A stretch of 46,661 bases of DNA from Marinobacter sp. DY40_1A1 (GTDB taxonomy: Bacteria; Pseudomonadota; Gammaproteobacteria; Pseudomonadales; Oleiphilaceae). The translations under genes and the position numbers were made by a program. Of this stretch, positions 26,258 to 36,072 are shown one piece after another; positions within the stretch are counted from its first letter, which is position 1, and each line of letters opens with the position of its first letter. Under the pieces are notes generated by a model. The model ran no database searches. It was given only the letters and a program-made list of their open reading frames with translations, and was not told the origin of the DNA. The stretch is from assembly GCF_016597815.1 (NCBI RefSeq), contig NZ_VCHA01000009.1, positions 1 to 46,661 on the forward strand, in the 5' to 3' direction.

Positions 26258-27043
26258 GGGTTTTTTTCCGGTGGCGGCTTTGCTGCTGTCTGGCAGTTCG
26301 CTGCTTTGCTTTGCAAGGCTCTCCCGCAGCTCCGCCACCTGCTTTTCCTGATCTTCTGCAAAGTGCAGTGACATCTCGAAACTCTGCCGTGTGAAATCCA
26401 GAACCTTACGAAAGCCTTCATCCGAGAGCGTTCGTGCCGAGTCATGCCGGCGGAAGATATTGATGAACTCCCGTTCCCGCTCAAACTGCAAGGGGACTCT
26501 TGCCACACCCCAGTCATTCAGGATTTGCCAAACTTCCGGGTTGTAGTTCCGGGTGGTTCGCATAATAAACGGGATGGGGTCATTCCGCGCGATGAGGGCG
26601 GTCAAACGTAGAATAAGCTCAAAGGAGAGGGTTGCCGTGCCGTTCTCTATGGCTTCAAGAACGGACTTGTCACGGAGGTCGAGGGCTTCACTCATTTCCG
26701 AGAGTGTCAGCCCGGCTACTTCACGAATATCCTTGAGAGACTGCCCGGCTACCAGCATGGCCCGGAGTTGGTCCTGGGAATTGATCAGTGCTCGACCTAC
26801 CCGCAAAGACGTGTCCGTAGCGCGAGCGCCGAAGCGGAAGGCCGATCCGGTGAGGCTGGCAAGGCGGTCAATAATGCCTTCAGGCGCTTTTTCCGAAGCA
26901 GGCGCTGCCGGTTTGCGCAGCACATCCACTTCTTCCTGGGAGCGCATGGCGTGCAGCGCATCCAGCAGCATATCCTGCATGGCTCGCGCTTTGTGCTGAC
27001 GCTCCTGGTCGTTGGCTACCGGTTTGTCAGCTTTCTGGCCCAT
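26246..27043 (-). CDS. Helix-turn-helix (XRE-like) protein
   Basis: A 265-residue soluble protein. The first 100 residues are polar and helical. A XRE-like helix-turn-helix follows (about 103-150; [22 protein letters not shown], split as [12 protein letters not shown] and [10 protein letters not shown]). A C-terminal portion contains [16 protein letters not shown] and ends in a Lys/Glu-rich tail with coiled-coil character. I do not recognise the regulon. Its ATG at 27043 shares one base with the prc stop, so the pair is probably cotranscribed from the prc promoter. Autoregulation cannot be judged. Confidence 0.8.
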   Translation of the reverse strand: MGQKADKPVANDQERQHKARAMQDMLLDALHAMRSQEEVDVLRKPAAPASEKAPEGIIDRLASLTGSAFRFGARATDTSLRVGRALINSQDQLRAMLVAGQSLKDIREVAGLTLSEMSEALDLRDKSVLEAIENGTATLSFELILRLTALIARNDPIPFIMRTTRNYNPEVWQILNDWGVARVPLQFEREREFINIFRRHDSARTLSDEGFRKVLDFTRQSFEMSLHFAEDQEKQVAELRESLAKQSSELPDSSKAATGKKPSAK

Positions 27044-29214
27044 TACAGTGCTTCCGCCTGAGCAGCAAACTGCTGTGGGGTAAGAATGGAGGCCATGCGC
27101 TTATCCAGCTCCAGCATATCCGCCATGATGTCACCGCCTTCGCGAATCACGAAGTCGAGCTCTTCATCGGTAGACCCGAGATCTGCAGCTTGCTGATCTT
27201 GCCAGTCTTCAAGCTCTTCCAGAGACTCAAAAGGCTCGTCGCCACGCAGTTCCCGGCGAGCATTGGCAATGGTCAGCCGGGTTCGCTCTATTTGCTCTTG
27301 CTGAACGGTGCGCTCATCCAGATTAAGACTCACGGTTTCCCTCTGGCGCTGTTCATTCAGGAAGTCGATTTCCTGCTGCAGGAGCCTGAAATCCGGGCTC
27401 TTGGCAAAACGATCGTCATGGCGCTTGCGGAGCTCTTCAATAATGCCGCTGAAATCGAAGTAGCGGGTATGGGGGACTGCGTCGATCTGATCCCAGGGCA
27501 GGGCATGATCCAGCGCGTCTTCACCAATACGGGTTTTATCGATACGGGAAGGAATCTCTATATCCGGAATCACGCCTTTGTGCTGGGTGGACCCGCCAGA
27601 TACCCGATAGAATTTTGATTGGGTAATTTTCAGCTGCCCATGGTTAAGAGGGCGAACGGCCTGCACCGTGCCCTTGCCAAAGGTTTGTGAGCCAACTACC
27701 AGGCCGCGGCCATAATCCTGAATCGCACCCGCAAAAATCTCGGAAGCCGAGGCGCTCATACGGTTGGTTAGCACGACCAGAGGCCCATCGTAGGCAACGG
27801 AGGCATCGTCGTCATTGAGAACCTGAACTTCGTTGCTCGAGTTGCGAATCTGCACGGTTGGGCCAGTGTCGATGAACAGACCAACCAGATCATTCGCCTC
27901 GTGCAAGGCACCGCCGCCATTATTGCGCAAATCCATTACCAGGCCATCGACTCCTTCCTGCTGGAGTTCTGCAATAAGCTTCCGCACGTCACGGGTCGTG
28001 CTCTTGTAATTGGGGTCACCGGCCTGCATGGCGCGGAAATCAGCATAGAATGTGGGAATGGTAATCACCCCGACAGTGTATTTCTGGCCATTGCGATCAA
28101 GTTCGATGGTGTCTTTACTGGCGCTTTGCTCTTCCAGCTTCACTTCATCGCGGTTGATGGAGATGGATTTGGTCAGGGTTTCATCACTTGAGCTGGCAGG
28201 AACGACTTCCAGTGTTACCACTGAATTGCGTGGGCCCCGAATGAGGTCGACCACTTCATCCAGTCGCCATCCGATCACGTTAACCGGTTTTTCATTTTCT
28301 TGGGCAACGGAAACAATTCTGTCGGCGGGCTTGAGCTGTCCTTGCTTGGATGCAGGGCCGCCGGGAACCAGCCTGACTACTTTGGTGTACTCGTTGTCCG
28401 CCTGCAGAACCGCACCGATACCTTCAAGGGAAAGGCTCATATTAATGTTGAAGTTTTCAGAAGTGCGCGGTGAAAAATAGGAAGTGTGCGGGTCCCACAT
28501 TCCGGCAAAAGCATTCATGTATGCCTGGAAAGCATCCTCGCTACGGGCCTGATAGGCGCGCTTCAACTGGCCTTCGTAGCGGCGCTGGAGCGTATCGATT
28601 ATATCATCGTCGTCGGCACCGTTAAGCCGTTGGGCCAATACGGCGTTTTTGATGCGCTTGACCCATAGGGCATCCAGTGCCTGCCGGTCTGGCTCCCACT
28701 CGGCTTCTGAACGATCAAGCAGGATGGTCTCATTGGTGGTGAAGTCCAGCTTTTCGATGCCATCGTCAAGGGTTTCCAGCGCGAATTGCAGGCGCTCGAT
28801 AATCCGCTGTTGAACCAGGTTGTAGATATCAAAACCTGGCTGCAGTTGGCCGGTTTTGAGGGCAGATCCCAGTCGGTTTCTGACTTTGCTCATCGTCTCA
28901 ATGTCGCCGCCGGTCAAATAGACTCGTTGGCCGTCGAGATAGTTCAGATAAGCGTCGAACACATCGCCAGAAAGCTTGTCGCTGATGCCCAGGTCGCGGA
29001 AATGGGTGAACTGCAGTTGCCTGGCAATAAGAATATTGGCGCGCGCTTGGTCAATCGTTGGTGCAACCGGGGTATAAACCTCCGGTTCGACCGCTTTCGC
29101 CTGAGCACTGAAAGGTGCTGAGAGCAGCAGGGCGACGGTAAGCGCTTTGCATACACCCATCCGGCCGGCTTTGAACGGTGCGCGACGAACAGATGTTTTT
29201 TCCGCGGTGGTCAT
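27043..29214 (-). CDS. prc: Tail-specific periplasmic protease Prc
   Basis: A 723-residue S41 protease with a signal peptide (hydrophobic about 21-36, cleavage after AQA). A PDZ domain (about 265-340) is followed by the serine-lysine dyad: S489 in NRMSASASEI and K514 in FGKGTVQ. The 25-residue spacing equals that of E. coli S452/K477. A DUF3340 tail completes it. Prc degrades ssrA-tagged and misfolded periplasmic proteins and processes penicillin-binding protein and hydrolase targets. ATG 29214 is preferred; the frame continues to a TTG at 29298 that would precede the signal peptide with extra residues. Confidence 0.94.
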   Translation of the reverse strand: MTTAEKTSVRRAPFKAGRMGVCKALTVALLLSAPFSAQAKAVEPEVYTPVAPTIDQARANILIARQLQFTHFRDLGISDKLSGDVFDAYLNYLDGQRVYLTGGDIETMSKVRNRLGSALKTGQLQPGFDIYNLVQQRIIERLQFALETLDDGIEKLDFTTNETILLDRSEAEWEPDRQALDALWVKRIKNAVLAQRLNGADDDDIIDTLQRRYEGQLKRAYQARSEDAFQAYMNAFAGMWDPHTSYFSPRTSENFNINMSLSLEGIGAVLQADNEYTKVVRLVPGGPASKQGQLKPADRIVSVAQENEKPVNVIGWRLDEVVDLIRGPRNSVVTLEVVPASSSDETLTKSISINRDEVKLEEQSASKDTIELDRNGQKYTVGVITIPTFYADFRAMQAGDPNYKSTTRDVRKLIAELQQEGVDGLVMDLRNNGGGALHEANDLVGLFIDTGPTVQIRNSSNEVQVLNDDDASVAYDGPLVVLTNRMSASASEIFAGAIQDYGRGLVVGSQTFGKGTVQAVRPLNHGQLKITQSKFYRVSGGSTQHKGVIPDIEIPSRIDKTRIGEDALDHALPWDQIDAVPHTRYFDFSGIIEELRKRHDDRFAKSPDFRLLQQEIDFLNEQRQRETVSLNLDERTVQQEQIERTRLTIANARRELRGDEPFESLEELEDWQDQQAADLGSTDEELDFVIREGGDIMADMLELDKRMASILTPQQFAAQAEAL

Positions 29215-29500
29215 AGATAGATACCTGACGATGCTGGGTACCTGCCAGACAGATCTGGAACCGGTTAACCCGTGGGCTGATTGATTTATTGTAGGCAAGG
29301 GCTACACCCGTTGCTATAGGTATGACGTATCGGTTCGTGACAATCTGTCCATGACTCGGCCTTTTTTAGCCATAAAAGCACCGGGAATCAAAAGAGTAGA
29401 GGAGGATATTTGCGAGCTGGGGGTGATGGTCAGTGGAACATGGTGCCACGTGAACATGGGCACGCTGAGGGATTTGTATGGGTATTTACAGGTAGAGCGT

Positions 29501-29527
29501 GCGGCGGAGGACAGTGTCCTCCGCCGC
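29501..29527. terminator. GC-rich palindrome just past the fadB-like stop
   Basis: GCGGCGGAGGACA and TGTCCTCCGCCGC flank one G, a perfect 13+13 inverted repeat 9 bases beyond the stop of the leftward beta-oxidation gene. No T run follows on either strand, so it could be a Rho-independent-like stop or a 3'-end barrier to exonucleases. The rest of 29299-29536 shows no gene. Confidence 0.55.
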
Positions 29528-29536
29528 GCGGCACCT

Positions 29537-31687
29537 TCAAACGAAGGGCTTTTCCTGCTCCGCGTGCTCAAGCAGCAGCGCGGGTGGTGCAAATCGCTCA
29601 CCGTAAGCTGCAGCCAGCTCTTTGGCTCTTTCTGCGAAAGCTCTCACACCATACTGGTTAATGAACTGTATGGAGCCGCCTGTCCAGGGTGCATAGCCGA
29701 TACCGAAGATACTGCCAATGTTGGCATCTTCCACGGTGCGCAGCACGCCTTCTTCCAGGCAGCGAACTGTTTCAATGGCCTGAATGAACAGAATCCGGTC
29801 TTTCAGTTCCTGCAGCTCCACCTTGCGAGCTTTTTCTTTGTCCACATAGAGAGTTTCAAGCTCTGGCCACAGGTACTTTTTGCCTTTGGCGGGGTACTCG
29901 TAGAAACCGGCACCGGCAGCCTTGCCTGGGCGGCCATGGTCGTTAACCATCTGGTCAATGATCGCTTCTGCAGGGTGGGGCTTCCATGTACCGCCGGCAG
30001 CTTCCGTATCCTTTTTACTTTGGCTGCGAACGAGGTGCATCAGAGTCATGCTGACTTCATCGGAAATGGTCAGCGGGCCGACAGGCATGCCTGCAAGCAA
30101 GCCGGCATTCTCGATGCTTGAGGGGTGAATACCCTCGCCAAGCATACAGATTCCTTCGTTAACAAAGGTGCCGAAAACTCGGGATGTGAAAAAGCCGCGG
30201 CTGTCGTTCACAACCACCGGTGTTTTGCCGATTTGCTGAACATAGTCGAACGCTCTTGCTAGCGTCTCGTCTGACGTCTTTTCGCCAACAATGATTTCCA
30301 CCAGCGGCATTTTGTCTACAGGCGAGAAAAAGTGCAGCCCGATAAAGTTCTCTGGCTTGGCGGAAGCTTCGGCCAGTTGGGTAATGGGAATAGTGGAGGT
30401 GTTGGATGCGAAAATGCCGTTGCTGACCAGCTTCGGTTCAGCCTCGGCGGTAACCTTGGCTTTCAGATCGCTGTCCTCAAACACAGCCTCAATCACAAGA
30501 TCGCAACCTTCGAGGTCGCTAGCAGAGTCTGTAGCCTTGATTCGGCCCAGGATTTCCGCTTTCTTCTCTTCGGTCATGCGGCCACGGCTAACTTGTTTGG
30601 CCAGCAGGTTTTCGGAGTAGCTTTTGCCTTTTTCAGCGCCTTCGACAGTGACGTCTTTAAGCACCACCTCTATACCGCGGATAGCGGTGGAGTAAGCGAT
30701 ACCAGCGCCCATCATTCCTGCGCCCAGTACACCCACCTTTTTAAAGGTTTCTTTCTCTACCCCTTCAGGACGGCTTCCGCCTGAATTAATATCATTCAGC
30801 TGGAACCAGAAGGTGCCCGTCATGTTCTTGGCAACCTGGCCAATCACCAGTTCAGCAAAATAGCGGGTTTCAATCAGGCTGCCGCTATCGAAGTCTACCT
30901 GGGCACCTTCAACGGCTGCTGCCAGGATGCACTCGGGCGCGGGGTAGCAGCCTTTGGTCTTCTGCTTCAGCATGGCCGGTACAATTGGCAGCTTCTGTGC
31001 CATTGCAGGGTGGTGAGGTGCGCCACCTGGCATTTTGTAGCCTTTCTGATCCCAGGGCTGCTGGCACTTGGGGTTGGCATCGATAAACGCACGAGCCTTG
31101 GCCATCATGTCTTCAGGGGAGTCGGCTAGCTCGTCAATAATGCCTGCTTTCAAGGCGGCAGATGGGCGCAGTTTTTTGCCTTCCATCAGCAGCGGGAATG
31201 CCGCTTCAAGGCCAATCATACGGGGCAAGCGCTGAGTGCCACCACCGCCTGGCAGCAGGCCCAGTGAGACTTCTGGAAGACCCAGCTGAATGCTGTTGTT
31301 GTTCAGCACAACTCGGTGGTGGCATGCCAGGGCAATTTCGAAGCCGCCCCCCAGCGCAGTACCGTTGATGGCTGCTACAACAGGCTTGCCACAAGTCTCC
31401 AGTGCGCGCATCTGGGCCTTCATGCCGTTGACCATGTCTTCAAAGTACTGGGCATCGTCACGGGTGACTTTGTGAATTTCATTCAGGTCGCCGCCGGCAA
31501 AAAAGGTTTTCTTGGCAGAAGTAACAATGATGCCTCGAATGTTTTCCAGATCGCCTTGAACTTTGGCAACAGTCTCATCAAGGGCTTCCCGGAATGCCGC
31601 ATTCATGGTGTTTGCGGACTGGCCCGGCATATCAATGGTAAGGGTCAGAATCTGATCTGAACCCAGTTCATAACGGATGGCACTCAT
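29537..31687 (-). CDS. FadB-like multifunctional enoyl-CoA hydratase/3-hydroxyacyl-CoA dehydrogenase
   Basis: A 716-residue alpha subunit of a beta-oxidation complex. The crotonase domain has catalytic glutamates E117 (GGGFEIALACH) and E139 (LGLPEVSLGLLPG), the E. coli FadB spacing. The dehydrogenase Rossmann domain starts at VGVLGAGMMGAGIA (about 318), with catalytic H451 in GLHFFSPVDKMP. Together they hydrate enoyl-CoA and oxidise hydroxyacyl-CoA with NAD. The thiolase gene follows upstream by 32 bases. The pair resembles PA1737/PA1736 of Pseudomonas and is distinct from classical fadBA. AGGAGAA before the ATG gives a clear ribosome site. Confidence 0.95.
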   Translation of the reverse strand: MSAIRYELGSDQILTLTIDMPGQSANTMNAAFREALDETVAKVQGDLENIRGIIVTSAKKTFFAGGDLNEIHKVTRDDAQYFEDMVNGMKAQMRALETCGKPVVAAINGTALGGGFEIALACHHRVVLNNNSIQLGLPEVSLGLLPGGGGTQRLPRMIGLEAAFPLLMEGKKLRPSAALKAGIIDELADSPEDMMAKARAFIDANPKCQQPWDQKGYKMPGGAPHHPAMAQKLPIVPAMLKQKTKGCYPAPECILAAAVEGAQVDFDSGSLIETRYFAELVIGQVAKNMTGTFWFQLNDINSGGSRPEGVEKETFKKVGVLGAGMMGAGIAYSTAIRGIEVVLKDVTVEGAEKGKSYSENLLAKQVSRGRMTEEKKAEILGRIKATDSASDLEGCDLVIEAVFEDSDLKAKVTAEAEPKLVSNGIFASNTSTIPITQLAEASAKPENFIGLHFFSPVDKMPLVEIIVGEKTSDETLARAFDYVQQIGKTPVVVNDSRGFFTSRVFGTFVNEGICMLGEGIHPSSIENAGLLAGMPVGPLTISDEVSMTLMHLVRSQSKKDTEAAGGTWKPHPAEAIIDQMVNDHGRPGKAAGAGFYEYPAKGKKYLWPELETLYVDKEKARKVELQELKDRILFIQAIETVRCLEEGVLRTVEDANIGSIFGIGYAPWTGGSIQFINQYGVRAFAERAKELAAAYGERFAPPALLLEHAEQEKPFV

Positions 31688-31719
31688 AATCGGTTCTCCT
31701 ATTAGAAAAAGTGTGGGGT

Positions 31720-32928
31720 TCAGACTCGCTCAATGATGGTGGCTATGCCCATGCCGCCGCCGACGCATAGCGTCGCCAGACCAAAGCGCAAATCACGGCG
31801 CTCCAGTTCGTCCAGCAGAGTGCCCACAATCATTGCGCCCGTGGCGCCGAGAGGGTGGCCCATGGCGATTGCACCGCCGTTAACGTTCACTTTTTCATCC
31901 GGAACCGAAAGTTCCTTCTGGAAGCGCATTACCACGGAGGCAAAGGCTTCGTTAACTTCAAACAGGTCGATCTGGTCAACAGTCATGCCTGCCTTCTCTA
32001 ACGCTTTTAGCGATGCCGGGGCAGGACCGGTCAGCATGATGGTGGGATCAGTGCTGGTGACAGCGGTGGCAACGATGCGGGCTCGGGGTTTCAGGCCCAA
32101 GGCTTTACCCTTGGCTTCACTACCGATCAGCAGTCCAGTTGCACCATCTACCATGCCAGAAGAGTTACCGGCATGGTGCACGTGATTAATTGTCTCTACA
32201 TAGTGATATTTTTCACGAGCCACACTGTTAAAGCCCATTTCTCCCATCATCTGGAAAGAGGGTCTGAGGCCAGAAAGAGACTCAAGGGTGGTGTCACCGC
32301 GAACGTGCTCATCGCGATCAAGAATTACGACGCCATTTTGGTCGGTAACAGGAACGATAGACTTGGCAAAGTAGCCGTTCTTCCAGGCATTCGCCGCTTT
32401 TTGCTGGGATTTGACTGCGAAGGCGTCGACGTCTTCACGGCTAAAGCCTTCCAGGGTGGCAATAAGGTCGGCGCCAATCCCCTGAGGCATGAAGCCTGTG
32501 TGCATGTTGGTGTGCGGGTCCATAGCCCAGGCGCCGCCATCAGAACCCATAGGAATGCGGGACATGGACTCCACACCGCCGGCAACAACCAGGTCTTCCC
32601 AGCCGGAGCGGACTTTCATGGCCGCCAGGTTAACGGCTTCGAGGCCGGATGCGCAGAATCGGTTGAGGGTAACGCCAGCGACTTTCTCATCCCAGTCAGC
32701 CGCGAGTGCTGCTGTTTTGGCGATATCAGCACCTTGGTCGCCAACGGCGGTAACGCAACCGAGAACAATATCGTCTACCTGAGAGGTATCGAGATTATTT
32801 CTCTCTTGCAGCGCATTGAGCACAGTGGTCAATAACGTAATGGGTTTTACACTGTGCAGTGATCCGTCTTTCTTGCCACGCCCTCTGGGAGTGCGGACCG
32901 CATCGAAGATATACGCCTCGGTGGTCAT
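31720..32928 (-). CDS. Acetyl-CoA C-acyltransferase (thiolase), FadA-like
   Basis: A 402-residue thiolase, beta partner of the multifunctional enzyme. It cleaves 3-ketoacyl-CoA to acetyl-CoA and a shortened acyl-CoA. The nucleophilic C92 is in [11 protein letters not shown]358 in GHPLGATGA, and the general acid C388 in TLCVGGGMG. It lies first in the operon, 32 bases before fadB-like. The start at 32928 is ATG. The divergent neighbour is a ComFB-like gene with a 17-base inverted repeat in the gap. Confidence 0.95.
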   Translation of the reverse strand: MTTEAYIFDAVRTPRGRGKKDGSLHSVKPITLLTTVLNALQERNNLDTSQVDDIVLGCVTAVGDQGADIAKTAALAADWDEKVAGVTLNRFCASGLEAVNLAAMKVRSGWEDLVVAGGVESMSRIPMGSDGGAWAMDPHTNMHTGFMPQGIGADLIATLEGFSREDVDAFAVKSQQKAANAWKNGYFAKSIVPVTDQNGVVILDRDEHVRGDTTLESLSGLRPSFQMMGEMGFNSVAREKYHYVETINHVHHAGNSSGMVDGATGLLIGSEAKGKALGLKPRARIVATAVTSTDPTIMLTGPAPASLKALEKAGMTVDQIDLFEVNEAFASVVMRFQKELSVPDEKVNVNGGAIAMGHPLGATGAMIVGTLLDELERRDLRFGLATLCVGGGMGIATIIERV

Positions 32929-33018
32929 TGCTTGTCCTCTGGTGTTTATTGCTTGGGGATTTACTTTCGAGAAACGTCACCATATCCCTTTGATAGCTAT
33001 GTGGGTAATGACGCCACC

Positions 33019-33035
33019 TGCCAATCGCGTTGGCA
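33019..33035. promoter_or_regulatory. Candidate operator between thiolase and ComFB-like genes
   Basis: TGCCAA (33019-33024) and TTGGCA (33030-33035) flank TCGCG, an inverted repeat with 6-bp arms in the 209-base divergent gap. It could regulate the beta-oxidation operon; it does not fit the Pseudomonas PsrA consensus, so the factor is unknown. Confidence 0.35.
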
Positions 33036-33137
33036 AAATTGCTCAGAGGTAGTGACAGGCGAGGCTGCGACTTCTATGTTTAGGGTTGGGTCAGAGGTTT
33101 TGCGGATGCTCAAAATGGGCTTAAGGGGTGCAACGCC

Positions 33138-33401
33138 ATGTCTTTCAGTAATGCTATCGACAATTTTTACGAACGCTTGGTGATGGATGCAATTGAGGCG
33201 ACGAGGGAGCCGGGGGACACTGCAGATTTTTTGACTGATGTTATGTGTGTGGCCTTGAACCGGCTGCCTTCCCGATACTACCGGCACACCATCGATATGA
33301 TGTTCTATTTGGCGGACGAAGAACTCAGAGGTATGAAAGACAACTCCCTGGCAGCCGTCAAGAATGCCAGGGAGTTTGTAAGGGAGCATCAGCGAGAGTG
33401 A
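33138..33401 (+). CDS. ComFB-family protein
   Basis: An 87-residue all-helical protein with the family core CVALNRLPSRYYRH (ComFB consensus 'ALNxLPPRY'), preceded by an acidic helix and followed by VKNAREFVREH. Named from Bacillus late competence; recent work describes members as cyclic dinucleotide (c-di-AMP and related) receptors. Here it is a stand-alone domain with no competence genes nearby. It is divergent from the fadA-like gene and ends 12 bases from the convergent DUF349 gene. The call rests on the motif. Confidence 0.75.
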   Translation: MSFSNAIDNFYERLVMDAIEATREPGDTADFLTDVMCVALNRLPSRYYRHTIDMMFYLADEELRGMKDNSLAAVKNAREFVREHQRE

Positions 33402-33413
33402 AGCTCTCGAGGC

Positions 33414-35873
33414 TTAACTTGCAATCAGGCTATCCAGTGCCCTATTCAAGCGGTTTGCCAGCGCCGGATCGGCTCCTTCGTCAGGGGCCTTGAGGCACCA
33501 GCCTGCGACAAGGCCCTCTATGCTTTGCAAGGCATTGTCCGCTTTTTCCATGGAGCCCATGCCTTCGGCCAGCCGCTGGACCTGAATTTCCATACGTTTT
33601 GTCTGTTCTGCATCCGGAGAGGGTATGCCGGCAAGAATCTCTGCGCGAATAACGATTTCCTGGTCTTCCAATTCGCCCGCAGTCCCCGCAAGTGCTGCCC
33701 ACCTATCTGGCAAAGCACCCGTGTCCAGATCGCCGTCTGCGCGTGCTAACACGAGAGCCTGCCATTCTGCGATGCCTGCTTTGAGCTTCTGTGCTGCAAC
33801 CGCTTGGGTCAATCGTTGCTTTTCTTGCTGAATCTGTTCCCTTACTGCTGCTGACGTCTGAGCGGCATCAATGCTGCGAAGATCCGCAATGGCTTTTTCC
33901 AGCGACTGCTCATCCTGACCAGAACCGACACTCGCAACCTGATGCAGCAAGGCTTCCGCTGCTGAATCGGCCTCTTTTGCCGCGAGTTCCTGTTCCGTAC
34001 GCTGGGCTTCCCGGCGCGCAAAGATTTCATCGCAGGCCTTACGGAACGCCTGCCACAACTTGCGGTCTTCGCGGTGACGGGTAATACCAACCGCTTTCCA
34101 GTCTGACTGCAGTGCTTTTGCCTTGTTCATGGCCTCTTGCAACGGTTCGTGGGCTGTCAAAGCCTGTGCCTGTTCAACAATCGCCAGCTTCAGGGCTTCA
34201 TTCTTTTGACGCTCTTGTTCGATAGGTGCTTCAAGCTTTTTCAGGAGGTCATCGAACTGCTTCTGCACCTGCCGGTTATCCCGGAATTCCACCGGCCAGG
34301 CAGATTTCCATTCCTGGCGGGCGGTTTGAAGAATATGCTCGACGGCCTTCCAGTCTATGCTGTTCCAGTCTGCGCCGTTTACAAAAAGCTCCAACTCGGC
34401 GCAGATCGTTTTGCGCTTATCCAGGTTCGCCTGTTTCAGGCCTGACTTGGCTTTGAAGTAGGCTTTGCAGGGCTCATATGCTTTGTCGGAGGCCTGTTTG
34501 AAACGTGCCCACAAGATGCGATCTGATGACCCGCCCAGTTCCCGCCATTCTTTTTGAAGGTCTTTTATGCGCTCGGATTTAGCTTCTGGTTCCATGGACT
34601 GTTCGGCCAGATACTCCATCTGTTCACACAGAGCTATCTGTTTGGGTTCAGTGGCAAATCCTTGCCAATCCGTTAGCTCCCGGAGCTGGCCAGTGAGCAG
34701 TTGTACTCGAGGCTGAAACCCCTTGCTATGGCGGTGGTCAAGGGATTTCAATTGCTGTTGGGCGGTTTTCAGGAGTTCACGGGAACTCTTGAGGCGCTTG
34801 GCTTCGAGGGCTTCTTCCAGTTGATCCAGCGTGGCTTTCAGGTTTTCCGACGACACCTGTTGCTGCTTGTTATCCTCGCTGGTCTTTGCCGGAGCCTTGG
34901 GCTTGCCGGCCAGCTTGCGTGCGGGTTCCAGCATGTCTGGGGCAGGGAAGCCTTGAGGCCAATTAATCTCAGCAAGGATATCTGACGCGCGCTTCTGGTC
35001 TTCAGGGGTTGCCTCCTGAATATTGGTCTCCGAGATGGCAATCAGTGATTCTTTTGTCTGGGTGATATGGCGGACTGCGCTGGTGTAATTGCGGAGCGCC
35101 ATCATCGACATTTCATAGGATTTCTGTTGCTGCTTGTCTACGTGAGTCTCACGGGTAGCCTCCAGCCAGCGGTTTTCCTGTGTTTTCTGGAGTGCGTCCA
35201 GTGATGCAAGTGACGCGAGATTGTCTGTAGGTTGTTGCCGGAGATCATTCAGAGTTTGCGCAATCAGTTCCAGGGTTTCGTCGCGCTGAAGTCGCTGCTC
35301 AATTTCGAGTTTTTCTGCATCCTGCGCTGCTTTTACCTCGGCTAGCCGCTCTCTGCAGCGGTGTACGGACTTAAGGAAATCGTTTGTCTGATCGAGTGTC
35401 GCGCTGCCCTCTACCTTCGCCCACTGGTTGAGAAGTGTTTCCAGGCGGGCTTCGAACAGGCTGGTGTCGTCGCTTTTAGCCTGATCGTGGGCATTACGGA
35501 TCAGTGTCGAGATAGTGTCCGAAATGGCATCCTTTATGGCCTGTTCTTGCCTGATAGACTGCAGCTTTTGCCGTACTAGCTGATACACGCCCTTATCGCG
35601 GCTTTTGGCCTGCTTTTGTACGCGCTGCAGGAGATCGCCATCCTGCACGAGGTCGGCGGCCCTAAGTCGAATGTCTGCTGTTGAACCCTCAATGGCGAGG
35701 TTTGCCGCAATTTCCTGGCTCGGTGTGCCCTGCAGCATTTGTAGCTGCTCTTCCCTTAACTCTGCGCGTTTGTCCTCTACTGGCTCTGCCGGAGGGTGCG
35801 GGCGATCTGGCGCTTTGCGGCCCGATACGACAGGTTTGCGGGATTTGAACAGTTTCTGGAGGAATGCAGCCAT
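33414..35873 (-). CDS. DUF349 repeat protein
   Basis: An 819-residue, strongly charged, coiled-coil-rich cytoplasmic protein with no signal peptide. At least three DUF349-type units are visible between about residues 410 and 610: LQKEWRELG with LWARFK, ARQEWKSAW with VQKQFDD, and LQSDWKAVG with LWQAFRKACDEIF. I start at ATG 35873 because AAGGA lies about seven bases upstream; the ATG at 35930 is in the intergenic region of recX. Function of DUF349 proteins is not established. It is read toward the ComFB-like gene and divergent from recX. Confidence 0.88.
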   Translation of the reverse strand: MAAFLQKLFKSRKPVVSGRKAPDRPHPPAEPVEDKRAELREEQLQMLQGTPSQEIAANLAIEGSTADIRLRAADLVQDGDLLQRVQKQAKSRDKGVYQLVRQKLQSIRQEQAIKDAISDTISTLIRNAHDQAKSDDTSLFEARLETLLNQWAKVEGSATLDQTNDFLKSVHRCRERLAEVKAAQDAEKLEIEQRLQRDETLELIAQTLNDLRQQPTDNLASLASLDALQKTQENRWLEATRETHVDKQQQKSYEMSMMALRNYTSAVRHITQTKESLIAISETNIQEATPEDQKRASDILAEINWPQGFPAPDMLEPARKLAGKPKAPAKTSEDNKQQQVSSENLKATLDQLEEALEAKRLKSSRELLKTAQQQLKSLDHRHSKGFQPRVQLLTGQLRELTDWQGFATEPKQIALCEQMEYLAEQSMEPEAKSERIKDLQKEWRELGGSSDRILWARFKQASDKAYEPCKAYFKAKSGLKQANLDKRKTICAELELFVNGADWNSIDWKAVEHILQTARQEWKSAWPVEFRDNRQVQKQFDDLLKKLEAPIEQERQKNEALKLAIVEQAQALTAHEPLQEAMNKAKALQSDWKAVGITRHREDRKLWQAFRKACDEIFARREAQRTEQELAAKEADSAAEALLHQVASVGSGQDEQSLEKAIADLRSIDAAQTSAAVREQIQQEKQRLTQAVAAQKLKAGIAEWQALVLARADGDLDTGALPDRWAALAGTAGELEDQEIVIRAEILAGIPSPDAEQTKRMEIQVQRLAEGMGSMEKADNALQSIEGLVAGWCLKAPDEGADPALANRLNRALDSLIAS

Positions 35874-36072
35874 GACGTTATCCTTAGGGATTGAAACCAG
35901 TCTGCGGTGTCGGGCAAAGTAAGCCGGCACCGGCCATCGGCTCTCGTAAATTCAGGTTTAGAGTGCCGGACACGTTTGTCGCAGCTTCGGGTATTGAAAG
36001 CCAAAAATCTGCGTCGACATTATAAAATCGGAGCTAGTCTAGCGTTTTGTGAGCGTTTGCGGGAAGGGTTGA

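Noticed and set aside
29351..30121. 256-codon plus-strand frame over the end of the fadB-like gene
   Set aside because: Mostly complementary to the fadB-like frame and lacking motifs or a ribosome site.
35931..36072. LexA box before recX
   Set aside because: No CTGT-N8-ACAG sequence is present.
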